NCBI GenBank assembly: GCA_964647355.1
Contig: CAZYGK010000026.1
Location: 1 to 34,573 of the forward strand
DNA length: 34,573 nt
Direction: 5' to 3'
Source: SZUA-430 sp964647355
Lineage (GTDB): Bacteria; Pseudomonadota; Alphaproteobacteria; Micropepsales; Micropepsaceae
This document shows positions 7,427-15,240 of the stretch, piece by piece; position 1 is the stretch's first letter, and every line of letters starts with the position of its first letter. The notes beneath the pieces were generated by a model. That model saw only the letters and a list, made by a program, of their open reading frames with translations. It was not told where the DNA came from and did not search any database. The position numbers were made by a program, and so were the translations under genes.

Positions 7427-8239
7427 CTAAACGGCGCTTTCCGCGCTTTTGGCCTCTTCGTCGCGGCGCTTTTCGATGAGACGGACGCTCCAGATCGAGG
7501 CTTCATAGAGGAGGCAGAGCGGGATCGCGAGGGCGACCTGGCTTATGACATCGGGCGGTGTGAGCACGGCGGCCACGACGAAGGCGAAGACGATCGCGTA
7601 ACGGCGGTTGTTCTTCAAGAACGCGGAGGAGACGATTCCGACGCGGCCCAAGAGCGTCAGCAGCACCGGCAACTGGAAGCTCAGACCGAAGGCGAAGATC
7701 AGCGACATGATGAGGTCGAGATAATCCGCGACTTTGGCTTCGAGTTGAATCGGCAACGAGCCCGCGCCCCCTGGCGTTTCGAAGCCTAAGAAGAACTTGA
7801 TCGCGACGGGCATGAGTCCGTAGTAGACAAGCGCCGCGCCCAGCGTGAACAGAATCGGCGTCGCGATCAGAAACGGCCAGAACGCACGGCGCTCGCTGCG
7901 GTAGAGACCCGGCGCCACGAACATCCAAATCTGCGTCGCGATGATCGGGAACGAGATGCATAGCGCGCCGAAGCCTGCCACCTTGATGTAGGTGAAGAAC
8001 GTCTCGTAGAGCGCGGTATAGATCATGCGCCGGCCCGGTTGCCCTTCCAGCGCATGCGCGAGCGGTTGCGTCAGAAACGCGTAGATCTGCTCAGCGAAAA
8101 CGTAGCAGAAAAGAAACGCCACGACGAACCCGGCGAGCGACCAGATCAGGCGCTGGCGGAGCTCGATCAGATGATCGAGCAGCGGCGCGCGCGATGCTTC
8201 GATGTGGGCCTCGTCGTCGTTGTCGCGAGAGGCGCTCAT
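7427..8239 (-). CDS. tatC: Twin-arginine translocase subunit TatC
   Basis: 270 residues with six hydrophobic segments, the multi-spanning receptor that recognises twin-arginine signal peptides. The N-terminal cytoplasmic part has the conserved LLDHLIELRQRLIWSL, followed by the first membrane helix. The periplasmic loop region FLTQPLAHAL and the later SFPIIATQIWMFVAPGLYRSER are family hallmarks. The start overlaps tatB by four bases. Together with tatB and tatA it forms a complete tatABC operon for export of folded, often cofactor-bearing proteins. Confidence 0.97.
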   Translation of the reverse strand: MSASRDNDDEAHIEASRAPLLDHLIELRQRLIWSLAGFVVAFLFCYVFAEQIYAFLTQPLAHALEGQPGRRMIYTALYETFFTYIKVAGFGALCISFPIIATQIWMFVAPGLYRSERRAFWPFLIATPILFTLGAALVYYGLMPVAIKFFLGFETPGGAGSLPIQLEAKVADYLDLIMSLIFAFGLSFQLPVLLTLLGRVGIVSSAFLKNNRRYAIVFAFVVAAVLTPPDVISQVALAIPLCLLYEASIWSVRLIEKRRDEEAKSAESAV

Positions 8240-8574
8240 GGGGCGGGCGGTACCACGGGTTCCGGCGCGGCAACGGGCGACGCCGCTTCAGGCGGCTTCG
8301 GCTTCTTTTCCGGGTCGCGGCCGGCCATGAGATCATCTTCCAGATCGCTGAAGTCCGGCGGGCGCGTCATCTCGTTGAACTCGCGCTTCATGTCGTCCAC
8401 TTGCGACTCGCGCATCAGGTCGTCGAGGTGGCCCTGGAAATCGCGCGCGAGCGCCCTCGCCTTCGCCATCCATTGGCCGAGCGTGCGGAATGCATGCGGC
8501 ATGTCCTTCGGGCCGATGACGAGAAGCGCCACCACGCCGATCAGGAGAAGCTCGCCCCAGCCGAGGTCGAACAT
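8236..8574 (-). CDS. tatB: Sec-independent translocase protein TatB
   Basis: 112 residues from the ATG at 8574; the frame stays open upstream but the extra part is not family-like. The start MFDLGWGELLLIGVVALLVIG is the canonical TatB N-terminal membrane helix with the Glu near its outer end. GPKDMPHAFRTLGQWMAKAR is the hinge and amphipathic helix. A charged helix (about 45-75) and a Pro/Ala-rich tail follow. TatB forms the receptor complex with TatC in the inner membrane. It is 11 bases from tatA and overlaps tatC by four bases. Confidence 0.95.
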   Translation of the reverse strand: MFDLGWGELLLIGVVALLVIGPKDMPHAFRTLGQWMAKARALARDFQGHLDDLMRESQVDDMKREFNEMTRPPDFSDLEDDLMAGRDPEKKPKPPEAASPVAAPEPVVPPAP

Positions 8575-8585
8575 GGCGTCTGGCC

Positions 8586-8786
8586 TTAGTTCTTGACGCT
8601 GTCCTTGTTCTCGGTACGCGACTTGTCTTGATCGATCGGCTTCTCGTCGTCGGCCAAGCCCTTGCGGAAGCTCTTGATGCCGCGCGCAACGTCGCCCATC
8701 AGGTCGGAGATGCGGCCGCGACCGCCAAACAAGATCAGAATGAGGGCACCGACAACCAGCCAGTGCCAAATCGACATGCTACCCAT
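8586..8786 (-). CDS. tatA: Sec-independent translocase protein TatA
   Basis: 66 residues. A short N-terminus with SIWHWLVVGALILILFGG forms the membrane helix. It is followed by the Gly hinge and the amphipathic helix RISDLMGDVARGIKSFRKG, then a polar tail. TatA oligomers form the passage in the Tat complex. AGGA lies nine bases before the ATG at 8786; the second Met three codons later is a weaker alternative. It begins the tatABC run, 92 bases after scpB. Confidence 0.95.
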   Translation of the reverse strand: MGSMSIWHWLVVGALILILFGGRGRISDLMGDVARGIKSFRKGLADDEKPIDQDKSRTENKDSVKN

Positions 8787-8878
8787 GGGTCACGATCCTT
8801 TGTCCGCGCAATTGTCCCAAATGGCGCTTCAGCGCGCAATCGACGAGATAGCGCGGTTCACATCGTTGTTAAGGGGCA

Positions 8879-9649
8879 TTATTCGGCGGAATTGCCGTCT
8901 TTCGGCTCGGGCGATTCGGGTTCGAACAGGTCGCCGGTGTCGTCTGCGTCCAGAGGATCCTCGTCCATGGCCAGCGAGTCGCTTGGCGAGGGCACGTTGA
9001 AAGAGGGCGGGATGCGTCCCTCCATCAGGCCCGCGGCGCGTAGCTCGTCGAGGCCCGGCAAGTCGGAGACCTTGTCCAAGCCGAAGTGCGCCAAGAAGTC
9101 GTCGCTGGTGCCGTAGGTGACCGGGCGCCCGGGCACGCGGCGGCGGCCGCGCATCTTCACCCAGCCGAGCTCGAGCAGAATATCGAGCGTGCCTTTGTTG
9201 ATCGTGACGCCGCGGATCTCTTCGATTTCCGCGCGCGTCACCGGTTGGTGGTAGGCGACGATCGCGAGCGTTTCCAAAGCGGCCCGCGAGAGGCGCTTTT
9301 GTTCGACGGCGTGCTTCTGCAACACGTGTGCGAGGTCGGGGGCCGTGCGGAACACCCACTTGCCCGCAAGCTTCACCAGATTTACGCCGCGCTTTGCGTA
9401 GGCTTCCGCCAACTCCTGCAGCAGGCTGGGCACGTTCGAATCCGGCGGCATACGTTCGACGATGGAGTCCTCATCCAGCGGCTCGGCGGCCGCGAACAGG
9501 ATCGCCTCGACCATGCGCAGATGCATCATCGCTTGCGGCACGCCGTCGCCCGGAAACAGGCGGGTGACCGTGGCGTCTTTCGCGTCGGTCGTTTGTTTGT
9601 TCTTCATGTCGTCATCGGGCTTCATGGCACGCGCTGGAGAAGGCGTCAT
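8879..9649 (-). CDS. scpB: Segregation and condensation protein ScpB
   Basis: 256 residues. ScpB pairs with ScpA and SMC in the bacterial condensin that organises and segregates the chromosome. The body has two winged-helix units: the first from about residue 45 (MVEAILFAAAEPLDEDSI), the second with LSRAALETLAIVAYHQPVTR and EEIRGVTINKGTLDILLELG. The tail after about 205 is acidic and Pro/Asp-rich, probably disordered. The start overlaps the scpA stop by four bases. Confidence 0.95.
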   Translation of the reverse strand: MTPSPARAMKPDDDMKNKQTTDAKDATVTRLFPGDGVPQAMMHLRMVEAILFAAAEPLDEDSIVERMPPDSNVPSLLQELAEAYAKRGVNLVKLAGKWVFRTAPDLAHVLQKHAVEQKRLSRAALETLAIVAYHQPVTRAEIEEIRGVTINKGTLDILLELGWVKMRGRRRVPGRPVTYGTSDDFLAHFGLDKVSDLPGLDELRAAGLMEGRIPPSFNVPSPSDSLAMDEDPLDADDTGDLFEPESPEPKDGNSAE

Positions 9650-10449
9650 GTTGCGGCCTCTTTTTCTGATGGTTTGGTTTCGCGGCGCCGCACATAGAGC
9701 GGCGCGAAGGGTGCCATCTGGCGCAGTTCGAGATGACCGTCGCGCGCTAGGTCGAGGCTCGCCGACAGCATACTCGCGATGCCGGAGCGGCGCGATTTGC
9801 CCGAGTTGAAGTCGTCGGGGATAAGCGCGTCGATCACGGCCCAGTCGATGACGACACCAAGCATGCGCTCCAGGCGATGGCGGGCGTCTTCGATGGCAAA
9901 GACGGGCATGCGCTGCAGCGCGTAGTTCGAGTGCGCGATCTTCTTCACGCGCTGCGTCGAATACGCCTTCAGCAAATCGAGCAGCGTGTCGGAGTATTTC
10001 GGCGACTTGATCACGCGGATGCCTTCGGGCGCGCCGCGCAGGAAGACTTCGGTGCCCAGGCGATCGCGCGCCATGAGCCGAGTCGCGGCGATGCGGATCG
10101 CTTCCAAGCGCTGCAGTTGCAGCGTCAGGCGCTCAGCAAGCTCCTCGGCGCTGGGCTCGCCTTCCTTCTCTTGCTCGGGCAGCAGCAGCTTCGACTTCAA
10201 GAACGCGAGCCAGGAGGCCATCACGAGATAGTCGGCGGCGAGGTCGAGTTGCTTCTTGCGGGCTTCGGCGATGAATTCGAGATACTGCTCGGCGAGCGCG
10301 AGGATAGATATCTTCCGAAGATCAACCTTCTGCGCGCGGGCGAGCGCGAGCAGGACATCGAGCGGGCCTTCATAACCGTCGACATCGACGATCAAGGCTT
10401 CGCCCGGGGCGACTTCGGCGACAGGCGGTTTGTCGAAATCGGTTGTCAT
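9646..10449 (-). CDS. scpA: Segregation and condensation protein ScpA
   Basis: 267 residues, the kleisin subunit linking the SMC heads in the condensin complex. The N-terminal helical region has the hallmark DGYEGPLDVLLALARAQKVD and DLAADYLVMASWLAFLKSKL. A Glu-rich middle follows (about 120-135). The C-terminal winged helix binds SMC. It lies two bases after nagZ and overlaps scpB, so the three are likely co-translated. Confidence 0.95.
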   Translation of the reverse strand: MTTDFDKPPVAEVAPGEALIVDVDGYEGPLDVLLALARAQKVDLRKISILALAEQYLEFIAEARKKQLDLAADYLVMASWLAFLKSKLLLPEQEKEGEPSAEELAERLTLQLQRLEAIRIAATRLMARDRLGTEVFLRGAPEGIRVIKSPKYSDTLLDLLKAYSTQRVKKIAHSNYALQRMPVFAIEDARHRLERMLGVVIDWAVIDALIPDDFNSGKSRRSGIASMLSASLDLARDGHLELRQMAPFAPLYVRRRETKPSEKEAAT

Positions 10450-10451
10450 CG

Positions 10452-11465
10452 TTACACCTGGACAAGCGCGGCATCGATGCGCGATTGCGCTTCGGCGACG
10501 GCAAAGGGTTTGGCGGGTTTCAGCATCGCCAAGGCACGGTCACAGCGTTGCTTGGCTTTGCCGGACAGTATCGGCGTGGCGCTCGCCACTTCGCGCATCT
10601 CGTCCATGTCGCGCAGGCAGTGGAGGATGAGGTCGCAACCGGCGGCGATCGAGTCTTTCACGCGATCCGTGAACGAGCCCTTGAGCGCCTTCATGCAAAT
10701 ATCGTCGGTCATCAGCGCACCGTCGAAGCCGATGGCGCCGCGGATCACCTCGTCAACGACTCGCTTGCTTGCGGTCGCGGGCGCCGATGCGTCGATGTCG
10801 GTGTAGACCACGTGTGCCGTCATCGCGAGCGGCGCGTGCGCGAGGGCCCGGAAAGGCGCGAAGTCGGTGCGCTCCAACTCGGAGCGGGCGGTTTCCACGA
10901 CGGGTAGAGAGAGGTGGCTGTCTGCCTTGGCGCGGCCGTGACCGGGCATGTGCTTGATCACCGGCAGCACGCCGCCGTCGAGCATGCCGTCGATCACGGA
11001 CTGGCCGAGTTCGGCCACCACCCACGGGTCGCGCGCGAAGGCGCGGTCGCCGATGATGTCGTGCGAGCCTTCGATCGGCACGTCTATGCAGGGCGTGCAG
11101 TCGACGTTGATGCCGAGGTCTTTGAGTTCGGCGGCCATCACGCGGGCGTTGTCATAGGTAAGGTCGCGCGCGGTCGTGCGATTTTGGCGGCTGAGGGAGC
11201 CGAAAGTGGCTGCCGCCGGGCGCTTGCGCCAATGCTCGCCTTGGAGGCGCTGAACGCGACCCCCTTCTTGGTCGATCAGGATCGCAGCGTCGGCGCGGCC
11301 TATGCAGTTGCGGAGGGCGTCGGTGAGTTTGCGCACTTGATCGGGCGTGTCGCAGTTGCGCCGGAAGAGGATGAATCCCCAGGGGTTCGCGTCCTTGAAG
11401 AACGCGTGCTCTTCGGCGGTCAGTTCAAGACCGTCCAAGCCGAATATCACCGCACGTGCGGACAC
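10452..11465 (-). CDS. nagZ: Beta-N-acetylhexosaminidase NagZ (GH3)
   Basis: 337 residues from the GTG at 11465, chosen because GGGGAG sits eight bases upstream; a GTG three codons earlier would overlap that SD. The enzyme removes N-acetylglucosamine from anhydromuropeptides in cytoplasmic cell-wall recycling. GH3 signatures are IDQEGGRVQRL, the NagZ-specific KHMPGHGRAKADSH (about 171-184, with the general acid/base His in the flexible loop) and the nucleophile Asp of GALMTDDICMKAL (about 254). It is a single-domain GH3, typical of Gram-negative NagZ. It is flanked by the SPOR gene and scpA. Confidence 0.94.
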   Translation of the reverse strand: MSARAVIFGLDGLELTAEEHAFFKDANPWGFILFRRNCDTPDQVRKLTDALRNCIGRADAAILIDQEGGRVQRLQGEHWRKRPAAATFGSLSRQNRTTARDLTYDNARVMAAELKDLGINVDCTPCIDVPIEGSHDIIGDRAFARDPWVVAELGQSVIDGMLDGGVLPVIKHMPGHGRAKADSHLSLPVVETARSELERTDFAPFRALAHAPLAMTAHVVYTDIDASAPATASKRVVDEVIRGAIGFDGALMTDDICMKALKGSFTDRVKDSIAAGCDLILHCLRDMDEMREVASATPILSGKAKQRCDRALAMLKPAKPFAVAEAQSRIDAALVQV

Positions 11466-11527
11466 TGATCCCACTCCCCGTCGGGCGCGGGAGAACCCCT
11501 CCCCCCGCGCACGCCCCCGCGCTTAGA

Positions 11528-12493
11528 TCACTTGGCGGCGATGATGCAAGCCTGGCCCGTCGCCTGCAGCTGGTCGCAGACGGACTTGGCCGCGGCTTTG
11601 TCAGCAAATCCGCCAACACGCAGGCGGAACCAGGTGCCTTTGCCAGGGATCTCAGCCTTTGCGAAGGCGGGCTTATAGTCGGCCAGGAGCGCCTGGTTCG
11701 AAGACATGATCTTCGACCAAGCCGATGCCGCGAGTGCTGAGTTCGGGAACGAGCCCAGCTGAATCGCAATGCCCGCCGGCTGGTCCGTGGTTTCGGCGAC
11801 GGCTTCAGGCTGTGCCGTCGTGAGCGGCGCCGGAGCCGGCGTTGCCACCGGCTTCGGCGTCGCAGGTTGGATCGGGGCCGGAGGCGGTGCGATTTCCTTT
11901 GGCGCGATAGGTTTCGCGGGGGCGAGCGCATTCGGCGCGGGTTTCGCCGCCGTGTCGCGCGCGGGCAGCGCCGAGGTTATGTCTTCACGACTTGCGCGCG
12001 CGGTGCCGATTGCACCGACGGTCGTGTCCATGCCGGGGTCGACCGGCGCGTCGAAGTCGCTCGCGTTGATGCCGAACTTGCCGCCGGTTGCTTCCTCGGT
12101 CGTCGGCGCGACAGCGAGTTCTTGCGGCGACGGCGTCGTCTTCGGCTGCTCGGGCTTCGGCAGCATGTTGACTTGGTCGCCGTCGGGCTCGGAGCTCATC
12201 AGGCGGTCGTAACTTTTCGCGGGCGCGGGATCGATCGCGGGCGAAGCGGTCGCCGCATCAGGTACGATGCGCGTCGGGCCTGCGTCTGCGGTCAAAACGG
12301 GAAGACCGCTCTGGCCCTGCTTCACACCTTGGTTGTAGGCGACCCACACGACGCCCGCGAACGCCGCGAGCACGACGATGCCGAGCAGCACGACGATCGG
12401 ACGCGAACGCGGACGCTCCGGCTCGAGGTCGGTGTCATAGAGGAGCGCATCGTCATACGGCGGCTCATACAAATTGCGGTCCGGATTGACCAT
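11528..12493 (-). CDS. SPOR-domain membrane protein
   Basis: 321 residues from ATG at 12493, with GAGGGG about ten bases upstream; an upstream in-frame start adds seven residues. A short cytoplasmic segment is followed by one membrane helix (about residues 30-53, PIVVLLGIVVLAAFAGVVWV). A long Pro/Ala/Thr-rich periplasmic linker follows (about 60-240), then a C-terminal SPOR domain with AIQLGSFPNSALAASAWSKI and GTWFRLRVGGFADKAAA. SPOR domains bind denuded glycan strands at the septum, so a division-associated role is likely. A gene of this type sits next to nagZ in many alphaproteobacteria. The argS gene often found on its other side is missing here. Confidence 0.88.
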   Translation of the reverse strand: MVNPDRNLYEPPYDDALLYDTDLEPERPRSRPIVVLLGIVVLAAFAGVVWVAYNQGVKQGQSGLPVLTADAGPTRIVPDAATASPAIDPAPAKSYDRLMSSEPDGDQVNMLPKPEQPKTTPSPQELAVAPTTEEATGGKFGINASDFDAPVDPGMDTTVGAIGTARASREDITSALPARDTAAKPAPNALAPAKPIAPKEIAPPPAPIQPATPKPVATPAPAPLTTAQPEAVAETTDQPAGIAIQLGSFPNSALAASAWSKIMSSNQALLADYKPAFAKAEIPGKGTWFRLRVGGFADKAAAKSVCDQLQATGQACIIAAK

Positions 12494-12596
12494 GGCGTTT
12501 ATTCCCCTCAACACGACAAAAATTTAGTGGAGTTACGAATCGTGGTGTGCCCTCGCCAGAGTACACCGACATCCCACTGATCTAAGAAGCGAATTC

Positions 12597-13790
12597 TCAT
12601 GGGATGTCACCGTCGCTCGCAAACAAACGGCGGTGCTCTTCCAATGCGAAACGGTCCGTCATCCCGGCGATATAGTCAGAGACGACTCGCGCGGTGCGCG
12701 TCGTACTAGCGCCATCGCAGAGCTCGCTCCACTGCGCAGGCATTACATTCGGTTCACGCAAGAGCAGCGCGAAGAGATCGCCGACCACACGCTTGGCCTT
12801 CGCCATCATGGCCGTGACCTTAGAATGGCGGTACATGTTCTTGAAAAGGAAGGCCTTCAGTGCCTTATCGTTGGCGCTCATTGCGTCCCCGAATGCGACA
12901 ACCTGTTGCCCGCAAGCGCGCACATCTTCGGCCGTCTGCAACTTCAACTCCTTAACGCGACGCTGCGTCTCGACGATCGCGTCTTCGATCATCGCGCTGA
13001 TCATGCGACGGACGCTTTCGTGAATCAGGCGGGAGCGATCGAGATTTGGGTATCGAGCCATTACCTGCGTGAAAATGCCGCCTACAAGTGGTAGCGACAC
13101 CACTTCTTCGATAGTGAACAGCGCGGCCCGTAATCCGTCGTCCACGTCGTGGTTGTTGTACGCGATGTCGTCTGCAAGTGCTGCGACCTGCGCTTCGGCG
13201 CTGGCGAACGAATCGAGGCGCAAGTCCAATGCTGCGTTGAATTCCTCGATCGCCAGCGGGACCGGTTTCTGCTTCGCCTGCGGCCCGATCAGCGGACCGT
13301 TGTGCTTGACGATGCCTTCGAGCGTTTCCCACGTGAGATTCAGGCCGTCGAATTCGGCGTAGCGCTGTTCGAGCTTCGTCACGAGCCTCAGCGCGTGCGC
13401 GTTGTGATCGAAGCCGCCATACGGCTGCATCGCGGCGCTGAGCGCGTCTTCGCCGGCGTGCCCGAACGGCGTGTGGCCAAGATCGTGCGCGAGCGCGAGC
13501 GCTTCGGCCAGATCGTCGTCGAGGCGCAGAACGCGCGCGATCGAGCGCGCGATTTGCGCGACCTCGAGCGAGTGGGTCAGGCGCGTGCGGTAGTAGTCGC
13601 CCTCGTGGTACACGAAGACCTGCGTCTTGTGCTTCATGCGGCGGAAGGCGCCCGAGTGAATGACGCGATCACGGTCGCGCATGTAGGGGGTGCGAGTGGC
13701 GCTTTCGGCTTCCGCGAACTGACGGCCGCGGCTCGTCTCCGCACGGGAGGCGATCGGGGAAAGCTCGGCAGAGGGGCGAAAACCGCTCAC
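12597..13790 (-). CDS. dgt: dGTP triphosphohydrolase-like HD-domain protein
   Basis: 397 residues from a GTG start with AAAGGTG five bases upstream. Enzymes of this type split dNTPs into deoxynucleoside and triphosphate, controlling nucleotide pools. The HD metal site is seen as RLTHSLEVAQIAR (His), ALAHDLGHTPFGHAGEDAL (HD and following His) and ALADDIAYNNHDVDDGL (Asp). The N-terminal RTPYMRDRDRVIHSGAFRRM is typical of the Dgt type 2 subfamily. The gene is divergent from the erpA-like gene. Confidence 0.94.
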   Translation of the reverse strand: MSGFRPSAELSPIASRAETSRGRQFAEAESATRTPYMRDRDRVIHSGAFRRMKHKTQVFVYHEGDYYRTRLTHSLEVAQIARSIARVLRLDDDLAEALALAHDLGHTPFGHAGEDALSAAMQPYGGFDHNAHALRLVTKLEQRYAEFDGLNLTWETLEGIVKHNGPLIGPQAKQKPVPLAIEEFNAALDLRLDSFASAEAQVAALADDIAYNNHDVDDGLRAALFTIEEVVSLPLVGGIFTQVMARYPNLDRSRLIHESVRRMISAMIEDAIVETQRRVKELKLQTAEDVRACGQQVVAFGDAMSANDKALKAFLFKNMYRHSKVTAMMAKAKRVVGDLFALLLREPNVMPAQWSELCDGASTTRTARVVSDYIAGMTDRFALEEHRRLFASDGDIP

Positions 13791-13834
13791 TGAAGCACCT
13801 TTCGCGGGGGAGAAATCGGCCGCCCATCTTGGGC

Positions 13835-13865
13835 TTGGACGCGAGCGCCCGCGCGCACATATAAT
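13835..13865 (+). promoter_or_regulatory. Candidate sigma-70 promoter of erpA
   Basis: TTGGAC at 13835-13840 and a perfect TATAAT at 13860-13865 are separated by 19 bases, slightly long. Transcription would begin near 13872, leaving a leader of about 48 bases that contains a hairpin. Confidence 0.5.
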
Positions 13866-13878
13866 AGTAGTGCTACGT

Positions 13879-13900
13879 CAGACCTCTTTAAGGGGGTCTG
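13879..13900 (+). promoter_or_regulatory. Hairpin or operator in erpA leader
   Basis: CAGACCTC and GGGGTCTG form an 8-base dyad with one mismatch (a G-U pair in RNA) around a six-base loop. It lies 20 bases before the erpA start, just downstream of the candidate promoter. Iron-sulfur genes are often repressed by an IscR- or RirA-type regulator, but no known consensus is clearly matched. Confidence 0.4.
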
Positions 13901-13919
13901 AGTTAACCGGAAGTTACCG

Positions 13920-14255
13920 ATGGAAGCCGTGACCCAAGTCCGCGTGAGCGCGAGTGCCGCGAAACGCATTGCAACCCTGACCGCAGCCGAGGGCCAGGGC
14001 GTCATGTTCCGCATCGCCGTCAACGGCGGCGGATGCTCGGGCTATCAGTACGATTTCTCGTTCGACGATACGCGCACCGGCGACGACGTCTTGATCGAGC
14101 AGGACGGCGCTCGCGTGTTGATCGATCAGGTGTCTCTCGAGTTCTTGGGCGGATCGGTGGTCGACTTCACCGAGGGATTGATGGGCTCGCATTTCGAGAT
14201 CAAGAACCCGAACGCGAAGTCGTCGTGCGGCTGCGGGACCAGCTTTTCGGTCTAG
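13920..14255 (+). CDS. erpA: A-type iron-sulfur carrier, ErpA/IscA-like
   Basis: 111 residues, normal length. The protein carries Fe-S clusters from the assembly scaffold to apo-enzymes in the cytoplasm. The three cluster-binding cysteines are present: Cys39 in GGGCSGYQY, and Cys103 and Cys105 in SSCGCGTSFSV at the C-terminus. GGAAG lies six bases before the ATG. Its neighbour dgt is divergent, a common alphaproteobacterial arrangement. The stop codon shares the palindrome CTAG with the stop of the convergent SCO gene. Whether it is functionally ErpA, IscA or SufA cannot be decided from sequence alone. Confidence 0.93.
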   Translation: MEAVTQVRVSASAAKRIATLTAAEGQGVMFRIAVNGGGCSGYQYDFSFDDTRTGDDVLIEQDGARVLIDQVSLEFLGGSVVDFTEGLMGSHFEIKNPNAKSSCGCGTSFSV

Positions 14256-15184
14256 TGCCCCATCTCGGCGTGCGCCTTGTCCTGGGTTTCCATGTAGTGG
14301 ATGACAGCTGCCGCGTCGTCGTCGTTTAGGCTTAGGTTCGGCATCGGCAGGTTGCGGTAGCGCGTCAGAAGTTCGAGCGCGATCGGATCCTTCTCCGCGA
14401 TCATTTTGTTCGGTTCTTTCAGCCAGCGCACGAGCCAATTGCGTTCGCGCGATCCGGCTACGCCTCTCAGATCGGGGCCCAGGCGATCGCCGCCGCCGAC
14501 CGTGTGGCAAGAGGCGCAGCGCGTGCGGAAGAGATACTGGCCGCGCGAGAGGTCTTTCACTTCGCTGGCGGTTTTGTATTCGGCAAGCGTACCGACCTGG
14601 GTCGCCGCATGATTGTTCAGCGTGCTGGCGAGCAAGTTCGCGAGGATGGTCGGGTCGTCATAGGGCGTGCGCTTCAGCCATTGCGACGTCTTTTCGTTTC
14701 CGAGCATCAGGCGCGTGTCGTGATCGGTCAGGTTCTTCGGGTCGATGATGCGCAGACCGAGTTTGCGCTGAATGAGGACGACGTCCTCGCGCTTGCCGGT
14801 CAGGAACGTCCAGCCCTTGCCCACGTCGAATGTGCGCATGTAGCGGCGCAGCCTCTCGGGTGTGTCGTTCTCGGGGTCGACCGAGATCGAGTACATGAAG
14901 ATGTCTTTGCCGAGGCGATCGCCCAGCAGGGCGTGCACCTGACGCATCTGTGCGGTGTCGAGCGGGCATACGTCGCCGCAACTCGTGTAGATGAAGTTGA
15001 TGGCGACGATCTTGCCGCGCAGGAGGTCGTCGTAGAAGCGGACCGTCTTACCCTCATGGGTCGTCAATTCGACGTTCGGGAAGTAGTTGCCGTGCCACCC
15101 GCTGCCGGTTTCAACCGGCGCAGGGGCGGCCGCACCGAGTACCAGTGCGGCCACACCGAGCAAGATCAAGCGCAGAAAGCGCAC
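14252..15184 (-). CDS. SCO1/SenC-like copper protein fused to cytochrome c
   Basis: 310 residues from the GTG at 15184, which has GGGGG about nine bases upstream; a GTG three codons earlier abuts that SD. A hydrophobic signal or anchor (about 1-22) is followed by a thioredoxin-fold SCO domain (about 30-190). Its copper site is complete: Cys69 and Cys73 (TSCGDVCP) and His155 (TDHDTRLML). A class I cytochrome c domain follows (about 212-305) with CASCH at 223-227 and the likely axial Met281 in NLPMPNLSL. SCO proteins deliver copper to cytochrome oxidase or act as thiol-disulfide reductases. The fused haem domain suggests that copper loading and electron transfer are coupled. The gene lies 56 bases after the multicopper oxidase gene, probably in one operon, so that oxidase is the obvious client (inference). 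Confidence 0.9.
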   Translation of the reverse strand: MRFLRLILLGVAALVLGAAAPAPVETGSGWHGNYFPNVELTTHEGKTVRFYDDLLRGKIVAINFIYTSCGDVCPLDTAQMRQVHALLGDRLGKDIFMYSISVDPENDTPERLRRYMRTFDVGKGWTFLTGKREDVVLIQRKLGLRIIDPKNLTDHDTRLMLGNEKTSQWLKRTPYDDPTILANLLASTLNNHAATQVGTLAEYKTASEVKDLSRGQYLFRTRCASCHTVGGGDRLGPDLRGVAGSRERNWLVRWLKEPNKMIAEKDPIALELLTRYRNLPMPNLSLNDDDAAAVIHYMETQDKAHAEMGH

Positions 15185-15240
15185 GTCCGTCACCCCCCAA
15201 AGGCGTCAACTCGAAGCACGCAGGTGTGCCGGAGACGCCG

